NCBI GenBank assembly: GCA_900239685.1
Contig: OENT01000283.1
Span: forward strand, 1-64,000
DNA: 64,000 nucleotides
DNA from: Rotaria macrura
Taxonomy: Eukaryota; Rotifera; Eurotatoria; Philodinida; Philodinidae
Direction of reading: 5' to 3'
Shown piece after piece: positions 1 through 11,406 of this stretch. How positions within the stretch are numbered: the first letter of the stretch is position 1; every line of letters begins with the position of its first letter. Under the pieces are notes generated by a model, which saw only the letters and a list, made by a program, of their open reading frames with translations, did no database searches and was not told the DNA's origin. Both the position numbers and the translations under genes were made by a program.

Positions 1-3000
1 CGTTCGTTACATTTCGTAGACATTAAGTATATTATGAAATGTCTGAATGGCCGAAAAATTTTTGTTTAATTATTTAATAGAATATATAATATAAATTTCT
101 GTCAAAAGGTCGTATACTATGATAGTTCTTGATGTTATCAAGAAGGTTCCTTTATACTTTAAATAATAATAGTTAAGAATTTATGAGGTTGTGGGAGCAA
201 AAAGAAATCTATCAAGATGTTAGTTGATGAAGTAATTCAAGAAAAACTGTGATATATTCGTTAGTGAACACTATTCAGTATAATACTGAATAATTACTCA
301 GTAAGAAAAATGTGTTATATAAACAATCGTCGTAAGCTGATATGTTCATAAAATTAATTTGAAAAAATGTAAATGTCTTGGAAAAAATATTTTCATCATT
401 TAGTTTGTTGTTTTGTTATTGTGAAAATCATAAATCCATCGACTTCAATGAAACCTACACCAACACCTACTACAGTGTATGTATATATATATATATATAT
501 AAGACTTCAGCCAATAGCTTAGATTCATTAAATGAGCATGTAATATCGTCACAATATATGTGAGAACATCGACACAGTATGTTCATCTACATTTACATGT
601 ATAAGATAAGCTCATAATAAACATAAGAATGAAAGCTTATATGAAAAAAAAGATACGTTTTCCTAATCAAATTTTGAAGACTATTTCAGGTGGAAATACT
701 ATGCCTGTAATCTTATTTGATCATACATACATGAAAATTTTAGATTCAATGAAGTGTGCAAAATTTTTCAAAGTTTTGACTTCTACTTAGGCGTTTTTTG
801 TTTCTTCTCCTATTGTACTTGCTTGCAACAGAAATCTCATATAAAACTATTTGCTTTCATAAAAAAAAATTTTCTATGCTTCAATGGGTTGATGTGATTG
901 TTCATTCATTTACTTTTCAATTACAGATGAATACTCTGTACTATATTGTTAACGTTTTTCTTGAAAATACTTTGTTGGAGTTCTTGTAGTTAATTTAAAT
1001 GAGTTGAATTGATCGCATTAACGTCATTTGTTTTTATCTGTCAAAAGCACATCGAATCAATCGTACTCAACACCACAAATATCTTCATGAATGCCCGTGG
1101 GATGTGTTTGTTTCACGAATGATGCGTCTGTATGTTGACATTGTATTTGATCCTATTTTCACTTATTAATTGCTTGAGACTTTTATCATTGTAACGCTAT
1201 CATAGACAATGCTTAATCATATTCTATTTACTTCTGATTTTCTTTTTACTTCATAGTTTGCTGCTTCTTTTGTTATCTTTTCACTTCGCAAGTATCAGAC
1301 TCCGAATAATAAAACATATATAAAAGAAAAAATAAAATACAATACAGTATATGCATGCATCATTGCACATGTGCTCGATTTTACAATGAATCGTTGTCAA
1401 CGACAACACTGATTGAACTAGTTTGTAATAGCTTCAGTATCCACAGACCTTAAAATGTGTCCGAGTAGTATGAATGCATCTCTAAAGAGAACAGTGTGAA
1501 TCTTTGCATGATCTTCGTAAGCATAACATGCACTCGTGCAATCAATTGATTAGAGCTATAAGAATGAGTAGACCTGGAACAATCAAGTGAAATCCAGTGG
1601 AGAAAGATTCTGTATTCGAGATAAAAAGAATGATCTTGGTGGAAAAGAGCGAAAAAAACAGAAAGAGAAAAACGTCGAAAATTTAAATGAGTTAAAAGAA
1701 AAACTTAGAGGCGATCATTTTCATTCTTGTGACTCATGGTTTATGCTGTTTTATTGATTGAAAAAAGAATACTGATAGTGCATCTAGAAAAATGTTATTT
1801 TTTTTTGTTTCCAAGTAATAGTGATAATCCAATACTTTTTCGACATTATTCTTTTACTACATCGAAATAAATAATTATCACAAATTATTAATGGATTACC
1901 TTTATTCGATGTAGCAAAAGATATCTCAAGTGTCTGAATGTTAAATGAACTATTTTCAGAAGCTATATTTGAAATCATTTTCACGAGATATCTACTTAAC
2001 ATTAAGAAGTTTTCTCAATTTACTGGAAAAAAAGTGCGCCATTCGATGAGTGACCAATACGAACAGAAATTGTTGAATTTTGTAGCTAGATCTTTTCAAT
2101 CATCGGATGTTTCTATTTGTTTTCATTTCATCCATCATATCATATTTTCGCTCTTTTCCACTAACTCCAAAAGAATGTTACTTACAATTATGAGTGTTCG
2201 TATCCAGGTTGTTGCTCGCATATCCTTTCCCTTTTCTTTCTTTGCCTGCTATAAAAATTTTAATATAAATATTGAATTTTTTTTAGACGAATGCACCCAT
2301 TTTTAGTAAAATATTAGACAAAAACAAAGCCGATAAACATGTAAACAATAGATTCAATGCATGTTATCAAAGGTCAATGTTCATTCTTGTATCAGATAAT
2401 CTGATCCCATCGAATACTCTTATCAGCCGCTTACGTTGAGCTCGAATGTGTACTGCTGATTATTGTAGTCCATTATATTTTTCATGATGTGTTTTTTTTT
2501 CAAGAAATCCTTTCATATAATTGAAAAAAACATTGAACTTCGTGAATATAAGTGTTACGTGATGCAATCACATTTTTACGTACCTAGTGTTTTCAACAGG
2601 CATCTTTTCTTATCTTAAGATAAATACAAATTGTTTGGATTTCTTGTTCAGAATAGCTCAGCATTTCATGGACTGAGCATAAGATCATCAATAAGATTTA
2701 TACGCAGCATAATAACATGCACATATTGATTAAAAGAAACAAATACAGTTGACAGTAAAGAACAATCGTTCATGATGATTACTTTGTACTATGCAATATT
2801 AACGATCGGTGTAAATTCTATATATCGGCAAGTTTTCAAAAGAGAAGTGTACCTTTAGCTCCAGACAAAAAGCCGATGTCACTCTGGATTCGTGTATTCG
2901 ATGATTCCAGTTCCTTTAACATACCAATGAATTATATAACACGAATTATGAAAACATCTATATGCTTAAAACGTATTAAAGTTGATAAAAGATTGCTCTA

Positions 3001-4653
3001 CACTTGCATAACATGTATGAGTAAAAGAAATTGAAAATTGTTTTAAATGATAGTTCTTTGTAGTTGAAATAAAACTGATGCATATAGAGAGGCGGATACA
3101 AATATTTTTTTCAAACGACACATTCGCTTATTATTTATCCACAAGAAGAGAGATTTTCGACAACTTCTTTGTTGATTCATAAGAAAAACATTGATAAACG
3201 ACAATTAACTATATATGAGACTAAGTTATTTGATAATATTTAAAAAGATGAAGCTCAAAACTACTGGTAGTATATTTTAAAAAAGTAACGAATGTTTCCT
3301 ATAGTATTTCACATTTCCACCAGTTTAAACGAATTTTTAATCGTTCACATAAAATAATCGTCACTTAATTTTCTTGATGAATACCTATCTTCATGCAGTT
3401 AAATGTAAAACAAGTTTTGGGCATCTTCAAAGAACAGTTCACTTGTCTGTTGAATATAACTTTCAAAAGCTATTTGTATTTTTGAATCAATTAAATAGAA
3501 ACACATGAAAAAACATGCAATAATGAAAGTAACTTTAGAAAAAAACGAATAACTCAATAGCACAGTACTTCATTGTATAAAGAATAGTTTGAGCAGTGGA
3601 TGAAAAGAATTCAATTGAATGTAATCCAAATGTTAATGACAATGATTTTTCAGTCGATCCTCTTTTGCAGACTTTTGTTTTTCAAACATAAATTTTGATG
3701 AGTTCGTTGCTATCATCAGTTGAACACTAATGCATATGGTACTATATTGATTTTTAATTGAGTAGATTAATATCTCTTTAATTTATTTGTCTATTCATAG
3801 TTTAGATTTAAGACTAACGGAATTCAATGGGTATGCATCGAGCTAAATAGTTAAAGATTTCATTGCAAGAAAGACGTCAGTTTTTTTGAGTCAACAATAT
3901 TTGATTTATTCGAACATGTTTACATAAAACAGACTGAAACTATATTTATTGAATAAATTAAATGATTTCAATCAAGCCAACATTTGTAATTAACAGCATT
4001 GGATATGTATTAGTAATATGCTCATCATCGAAAAATATAATTATGACAATCCTTTGATCATAATGTCAAATCGAAAAAATGTTAGTTGACTGAATGAAAG
4101 CCAAACAAGGATCAATTTGTTTTCTGAATGGTTAAAAAACCAAGAAAAATCATTGAAAAAGTCAGAGAGCATTAGCTAGCCATAACGATAAAAAAAAGTA
4201 GCCATGAGAAAAAATAAAGGAATATACATTCCATGAAATTGATTATATAATATGAAATACACTCGATGGAACATAATCTAACGTACAGAAAACTTGACAG
4301 ATTCATAGGATACCGTAAAACTATTTTCATGGGATTGGGAAAATTATCTTATTGAATGACGTGCGAACTTCGTATTAAAACAAGACAAGAGAAATAAAAG
4401 TATCATAAAACAAAGTTAAATCATTGATTTTTAAATTAATTTGTTGAATATCTATAGAAGTTTAATGTTTTTGTTTACGATTTTTTCTTTATCATATAGA
4501 AGTGTTTGCTCTATGACATCTATCAGCAAGCAGACTACTAGACTAGAGTGAGACCAAAACAAAAAATTCAAAAAAAATCACTTGTGATACGGGTATATTC
4601 TTGCATGACATTTTCGCGTTCAGAAAATTCATTATTCGAAAGTGATTTTCTTA

Positions 4654-4692
4654 TATATATCTACAGACTTGTAAGAAATCTGTAGATATATA
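4654..4692. repeat. Perfect 14-bp stem hairpin
   Basis: The arm TATATATCTACAGA (4654-4667) is matched exactly by its reverse complement at 4679-4692 across an 11-base loop. No gene lies nearby. It may be a small cruciform-forming repeat or the relic of a foldback element; no role can be assigned. Confidence 0.6.
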
Positions 4693-5130
4693 AATTAAAA
4701 CGATCTTTTTCTTTTATATAAAAGATGCATACCAATTCTTCTACGAAATCGAACAATGATGATCAAGAATAAAATGAGAAAATTATGTACTTCATAATCC
4801 CTGTTAATAATCCTACAATATGGACAGCAAATTAAGATAACATGAATTAAAGACATGAAAAATTAAATCAATTTGTCAATGTCAATGTGCTCATGTCATG
4901 AACAACAATTTCATTTAATCCTTCTGACACTATCTAATGCAAATCTATTCGAATAATGATATGACAACACATCTTTAATTCTGAAAAACAAATAAACAAT
5001 AGTCGATTGTACATAATTGAGTTATTTTTCTCTAAGACTGTCATGAAATCCTAAAACGTCAACACTTCTATAGAATTGAGTCGATTTTTTGCCAGCGTTA
5101 TTTGTTCATAGATATTCTCTAATCTTCGAT

Positions 5131-5155
5131 AGTAGTACTTCTACGAAGTACTACT
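5131..5155. repeat. Perfect 11-bp stem hairpin with 3-base loop
   Basis: AGTAGTACTTC at 5131-5141 pairs perfectly with GAAGTACTACT at 5145-5155 around the loop TAC. It lies about 0.8 kb beyond the 3' end of the minus-strand transporter. No function can be inferred. Confidence 0.6.
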
Positions 5156-5940
5156 TTCTGGTAAACATTGGCTAAGATGTAACCCTTGTGAACATTGATG
5201 AATTCGGATTGTAAGTAGTAAAATCTAGATCAATAGGCTTTAAAAAAATGAATTCATTATGCTAACCACTTTGATGACTTTTAAAATATTTTTAGACACA
5301 TATTCGATTTCATTTCCTCATTAAAAACTAATCCTTTCCGGAGTCTATGCAATATCTCTGATAGACTGATACTACACATGACAACTTTGAGATGCACATT
5401 AGTTTCCATTTTCTAACCCTCTTTCAATGTAAAGCATGACATTTTCAAGGAAATATTGATTAGTGAGCAGTAAATTAAGTGAAAAAAGTTTCCAAGAAAC
5501 AGGTGAAATTAGTGAAAGACATATGTCAATATTCTATGTTCTGCATAAATTCTAAGGTCAAGATAATTTTATAAATAAAGCTAATTAACAGTATTTGACA
5601 TAACTCGTTGTTACAGATACCTAACACAACAGAGAACAGTGAACGACAGAATACAATGCCATGAGATTTTATTTTCTAGGTTGAGATTTTTTCATTTGAC
5701 CTACATCGGACGAATTGCTCATTTTACTTTACACAGAGATCGATCGAATATGTATGATCAAAATTGAGTACGTTCTGTTGAATAATCTAAGTAACGAAAT
5801 AAAAAAAGTACATCTTTTGTTGCTTGTCAAGTCGGAGTGAACTTTTTCAAGAATCTAGTATATTTTCATCGGCATTCATCATGCATTATAATTTTATACT
5901 TGACAGGAAAAACATATAGTACACTGAACTAATTAGATAT

Positions 5941-7476
5941 TCAATCAAATGTTCCATATGAATGTTCATTAGTTGTATCGTTTATAATTTGGTTGGCAAT
6001 ATTCTCATTTATTATTTGATTTTGTTCTTTTTCAATACGCTGTCTTTCATCTTCATCACGTCGTCTGTATGTAAATCGAGTTATCAACACCAATATAATA
6101 CAAGTAATCATAACAACTAACACAAGAAAATTCACTAATTTATCGCGATTGGGTGCGACAAATAAGAAAATCAATGCAACCACATTCATCCATTGAACAA
6201 GAATAGATGCTGACACGGATTCCGGAATAGGATACATGATTTCTGCAAGTGCTTCATATACTAATGGTGATGCAGCACCTGCATATAGACCAGCTAATGC
6301 CGTCGATAAACACATAGTAAGAACTGTTGATGGAAGTATATGCTTATCATAGAATAAACTATGAACGCATAGTTCAAACCAAATAATACTACATAGACAT
6401 CCAAAAAACGAAATAAGAATAAGAATCTTTAATGAATGTTGAAAACGATTTGAATCAGCAAAAAAACTTAAAACAAGACCGCCAACGATTCCAGCTATTG
6501 ATGAACCAAAACCAAACCAGCCTTAAACCGAATACAAAATACGATTTTTATTGTTATCAAATAAATTTATTTCTAGAATTTTACCTGCTTGTCCTTCAGT
6601 ATAATTTTCAGGCTCAAGTAGAATATCATAAAGACTTGTCCATGCGCTAAATGTTCCATAGACGAGACCGCCAGCTATTGAAAGTGATAAAAATGAAGGT
6701 GTTTTAAAACATTTCCAAACATCTTTTAAGAATGTTCGAAGGTTAGAATTGCTTTCATTAGAAGTTGGATTAAGTACAAGTAATTCAGCAGCAGCCGATG
6801 GGGCTGTAGGTGGCTTCGATGGAAAATGAAGAAGTGCAAGAGCACATGCAATAAATGCAAGACCTAAATGAATGTACAGAAGACGAGGAACATGTTCAGG
6901 TAATGCAACAATCAACGGATTAATAACAAAACCAATTGTTGAACCAAGATTATTGGCAAATATAGCAACTGTTGTTGCACGTGTTCTTTCATGTGGAGCA
7001 AACCAAAGACATGACAGTAATGATACAGGTGCCATAACTAATGGTCCACAAGCAGCATTCAATATTTGACCAATATGTATAAACGGTAATGCAACTGAAT
7101 TGAAATTGGGATCCGATGATGATAAAATGATTAATGGAAGAACACGAGAAAGTGCTGCTAAAAAGTCGGTTATTGCAAGTAGAATCACGCAATATTGTAA
7201 TCCATTGGGTCGATTCAATAAGATAGTTGTCAATGGTAAGCATGGAATAAAAGTTATGCAACCCCAATTGAGAAGAAGATCTATAGTTGCTTCACTAATA
7301 TTATAATATTTTTCCGCATTTCTTGCTATCGGAGAAAATGTTAACCATATTGTACATTGATTAAAAGCAAGTAACGAAAAAACAAATAGAACATAAAAGC
7401 GACTTGAATATACTCTGTAGGCTGATGCTCGAATCAATTGAGCAGAGATTAGTATTTCGTTTGTTTCTGATATCAT
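5941..7476 (-). CDS. SLC49A4: SLC49-type major facilitator transporter (DIRC2-like)
   Basis: Two exons, 7476-6585 and 6521-5941, are joined across a 63-base intron with clean GT/AG ends and matching phase, giving 490 residues. That is close to the usual size of this family. Twelve hydrophobic segments can be counted, in the order of the MFS fold. The first helix region (LLAFNQCTIWLTFSPIA) and the following TIDLLLNWG...FIPCLP region resemble the SLC49 family, best of all DIRC2/SLC49A4, a lysosomal/endosomal membrane protein. FLVCR-type haem or choline carriers belong to the same superfamily, so the exact substrate is open. The C-terminal tail after the last helix is short, charged and cytosolic. 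The start is the first ATG ahead of the first helix. Neighbours give no hint of function. Confidence 0.87.
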
Positions 7477-8784
7477 TTGACAAATATAATATCGACCTTA
7501 GACAATGGAACGATATTGACTCAACTTACTGCTGGTCGTCTTTATGCTCTTGTCAAAGAATGAATCTTATGAAAATGCAAAAAAAATAACAGTTAAATTC
7601 AAGATAAGCATTTGATAGTAAACGAATACATCATTATAAAGATACACCAGGTATGTCTTATCTCTGTATGAAACTTTTTTTATTTTGTCAAAGTTTCATT
7701 AAATTAAACAATTGAGAATTGAATGTAGTGTATGTAAATCGTCACTCTTAGCAACAATCATTTTTGATGTGAGCAAAAACATTAATTATGCATGGTTGTC
7801 CAAATCGATATGAGCTTCGAAGTTGATAAATTAAAACAAAGAATATCACCGTATAATATCATGTTCAAAACATCGTTGAAAAGTGCTCAAAACTCATACA
7901 GAAACAGTTAGATAGGACTAATCATGGTTTTCAAATGTATGTATTTATGTATTTATTATTCTTTGAAGCGCAAAAAATATGACACACCCTTTTCACCTCT
8001 GACCTTTATCAAGGCACAGAAAAAGAAAATATTGCCATTGACAAAAAGTAAGTCCAATGATCTTAGATGTTTTATCATAACTATTGAATGTTAGAATTTC
8101 GATTGGTACCGATTGCACAATACATATTTGACTGATAGCCAACAGTCACAAGGATTGTTATACAGAATGCAAACTCTTAATTGTGGAAAAGAAAGACTCG
8201 ATTTCATTTCAGTTGCAATGCCATACTTTACACGAGCTCGCCTCATAGACGAATTTTGCAACATCATTTCCTGTTCTCTAGTAAGAATTCGAAAGAGATT
8301 AGTTATGTTACATGTTGGCAAAAAGTCAAGGATCAATGCAAACCGTCTTTTGTACGAATGATCAAGTTTAGCCGAAGTTTTGCGCTTCAGTACCGGGACG
8401 CAAGTTCTGCTCGGCACCTATCTGTTGAAAAACAGTTTTGTCCATCGACTACAATTCATAAGATAAATCAGATCCTGACATTTATTTTAAAATTGTCGTT
8501 CAAATGCGACATGCCGACGAAAAGAGCATATATATATATACAAACAAATATAAATATAAATATATATATTTATATTGATATTTTAAGTCTTTTTACAACA
8601 ACTGTATAACAAAAAAAAGAATAATAATTATATTCTATTTAACGAAACACAAAAAATGATGAGAACAGAATACGAACAGAGATTATGTAGACTGACATAC
8701 AACATTTGAGAGATTCAACACATACACAAACATATAACGCATTGAAAAAAAAACAAGAGAAAAATACGACAGATAAGTAATAAA
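7477..8784. other. Intergenic stretch between the transporter and DPF
   Basis: No gene is supported. Positions 8091-8460 are less AT-rich than their flanks and open in three frames on the two strands, but none of the translations looks like a known protein and none has a clear exon structure. A TA/ATA-type simple repeat lies at about 8527-8572. Confidence 0.5.
8527..8580. repeat. AT-only simple sequence
   Basis: An impure run of TA and ATA units, about 50 bases long, lies about 200 bases beyond the 3' end of the DPF gene. It is a microsatellite by appearance. Confidence 0.7.
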
Positions 8785-11017
8785 TCAGGATTGCAATTCG
8801 CCAAATTGAGCACAACATAATTTACAACGCCAATCACCTTCAGGTGCTTTGGATAATGGTGGAGAACAGCAATACATGTGATAACCACTAAAAACGGAAA
8901 AAATGATCAATAGAAAGAGAAAACATGCTACTATGAAAATAGTAGTTTACTGACCGATCACAATCATCGCAAAATAAAAGTTCTGAATCATTTTCAGAAT
9001 TACCACATTCTGTACATGTTTTACATTCCATACATTGCCATGCATATGTTTTAACCTGACGAACCATATTAGGAGTAAATTTAAGACAAGTTGGATGTGC
9101 CGAACCACCACAATCCTATAGTTAGAAAGATAAAATACAACTCCCATTTGCATAATCGATCAAGACAATTACTTTGCAGGTTATCATTTGCTCGGGTAAC
9201 TTTGTTGTTTTATTTTCTTGTTCATCGCCACCACAGAAATCACATTGAAGACCTGTGGTAATACCTGTAGTTTGACCAACTATTGCAGTAGGTGGTTTTG
9301 GTGGTAACTGTTGTTGCTGAAACTGTTGCTGTTGTTGCATTTGTTGATGTTGCATCATCATCATACGTTGTTGATGCATCATTTGATGTTGCTGTTGTGG
9401 AGGATAATGTGGTACACCGCTCGCAGGTGATGCACCTGATAGAGCAGCTACAGTCAGTGGCATTGAAGCAGATGGAGGCATTCCTTGATAATATGAATGA
9501 GGTGGCATGGCATAGAGTGGTGTGGGTTGTTGTGGTTGTTGCTGATGATGATTCATTGGATAAGGCGATCCCGACATATTCGGAGGACCTCCTGGTTGAT
9601 GTAAATGTCCACCTTAATTTCAGAAAAAAACAATGGATACATCAAGTTTGCTATGATTTATTTGAAGAGTCTTATTACCAGTATTATTGTGTGGCATAGA
9701 CATGTTTGTTGGTGGCTGACTAGAGTACATAGGATGTGGCTGTGATTGTTGTTGATCAATAGATGAACTCATGTATTTTTGCTTCATAAGTGTTGCTGGT
9801 GCATTCGATGACGATGGTGATGATCCGCAGCTATCTGCATTTGAAGGCGTTGGCGGCGATGGTCGATAATCAGTATTCGTTTCTTTATGTTTAGCTAAAT
9901 GATATTGAAGACCTGGCTTTGTTTTGTACCGTGCAGGACAAAATTCACAAACAAATGGTAATTCTGCCAATGTATATTGTTGACGACGATTACCAGTTGG
10001 AGGTGTATTATTATTCATCGCATTAGTCGAATTGTTTCCAGCAGCTATTGCAGTAGGAGCAATAAAAAACAAACATAACTTATAATTTTTTCTTGTTTCA
10101 TACTATTACCACTCTTTCTTGAACCCGCTAGTGATAATCGTTTTGTTGCACTACCACGTTTCGAACGTGTTGTCGTTGATGAGACTGGTGACGATGGACC
10201 ACCGGGCGTGCCTGGTCCATTACCTCCGCCATAATCATCATAATCGAAATCATCCAGATCATCATCAGCATCAAGAATATAGTTACTTGAATGTAGATGA
10301 TGATGATTATGCGTAGTATTATGCTGTGGCCAATGTGGTTGTTGCGGCTGTACAAGACCAGTCATAGGTGGGGCTGAAGATTGAGATGAATCATCACTAG
10401 ATCCACCTGTAAATCGACCACCTACTATAGTCGGATTTTCAATCGTAGATATGACGTGTACATCAGCATCGGATATTCCTATGGAAAAAGAAATACAAGT
10501 CATACATAGTTTCTTCAATTATGTCTTTGTCTTTTATTTTTCCATCCATTTTTAGATCAAATATTTGGATTCACGTACCGATGTCACCAGCTCTTACAAG
10601 AATACGAGGATCATCTTCGACAGATGTTTGTGTAATTCCATTAACATTACTATTTTTCATAGGCGATGAAATGGATTGTTGTTCTTTACTATCGTTTGTA
10701 TTTGTTACCGACTGTGATTGAGTATTTATTGTCGTCGATGGTGGATTTGGCCGTTTTTTATGCCATTGCTTTCGTGCATACGATGCTACTTGATCATGAC
10801 GAATAGGCACAAGACGTTGTGTTGGATTTTTCCATAGATATTGCTGTGTTGGTGTTTGTATAATATGAGTTTGTGAATCAACAAAAGGTAAGCGTAAACG
10901 AATACGACGTTCACGTAAAAGACGTGAGTTAAATTTATTTACACTTGATACTGCATCAGAATAAGAAACTTCCGAGCCAAATGCTCGTATTACTCGTGAT
11001 GGTAATAACTCAATCAT
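8785..11017 (-). CDS. DPF: DPF/BAF45-family double-PHD chromatin reader
   Basis: Six exons (11017-10579, 10478-10110, 10044-9679, 9612-9173, 9115-8955, 8887-8785) with consistent phases encode 625 residues. The order matches d4/requiem proteins, which are subunits of SWI/SNF (BAF) remodelling complexes that read acylated histone H3 tails. First comes a Requiem N-terminal domain (LPFVDSQT, then the WHKKRP basic block). An acidic [14 protein letters not shown] stretch follows, then one C2H2 finger near residue 303 (CEFC...HLAKH). Last are tandem PHD fingers (CDFCGGDE to about 570; [20 protein letters not shown] to about 616). It is much longer than the roughly 390-residue vertebrate DPF2. The excess is Q-, P-, M- and H-rich linker between the C2H2 and PHD fingers. 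Introns are 57-100 bases. It is head to head with the SLBP-like gene. Confidence 0.93.
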
Positions 11018-11406
11018 TCTCTGTCTAATTGCTATATACGACTATTTAAAAAAAAGAAGGCAAACAAGAAGGTTTCGAAAATTACTAGTACTTCATTGAT
11101 AGATATGACATGTCGCCACCTTTGTTTTTATTGAGTTCATAAATCATTTGATCACGATATCCATCCTGAATTGACCAATGAGAATTCAAGCCTCCGCAAA
11201 GCATATGACAGCGCATACTATGGCATATAATTAATTATCTCTGTGTGTGATTCGTTGATTTGAGAAGCGAATAGAGAAAAAGAGAGGCTTTTTCTCTTCT
11301 TCTGTACATTCCATTCTTTGTTTCGAGTGTTTTCCACGTATATCGATAGCGATATCTACTAGTTTATTCGAATTCTGATCTAATTTCATAGAAATCAGAA
11401 GGAACA
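11018..11406. promoter_or_regulatory. Shared promoter region of divergent DPF and SLBP-like genes
   Basis: These 389 bases separate the two start codons and must hold both promoters. An exact palindromic TATCGATA (11341-11348) sits 58 bases before the SLBP-like ATG and is followed by a second CGATA-type box. TATCGATA is the DRE core used by DREF in insect proliferation genes. Using it as a promoter element here is an inference. No canonical TATA box stands out. Confidence 0.45.

Larger units (their letters stand above)
1..5940. other. AT-rich stretch with no recognisable gene
   Basis: Nothing here resembles a conserved protein on either strand. The longest open frames (for example 1938-2306 on the plus strand) are of the size expected by chance at this base composition. 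It holds a short TA repeat near 481-503 and two perfect hairpins, at 4654-4692 and 5131-5155, which are listed separately. It may be the 3' flank of the transporter that ends at 5941, plus intergenic DNA. Confidence 0.6.

Noticed and set aside
7100..7306. Plus-strand open frames inside the SLC49 gene
   Set aside because: They are antisense shadows of conserved transmembrane coding sequence.
8091..8609. Overlapping open frames on both strands (up to 142 codons)
   Set aside because: No recognisable protein content; the longest runs into a TA repeat, has no ATG at its start and no splice partner.
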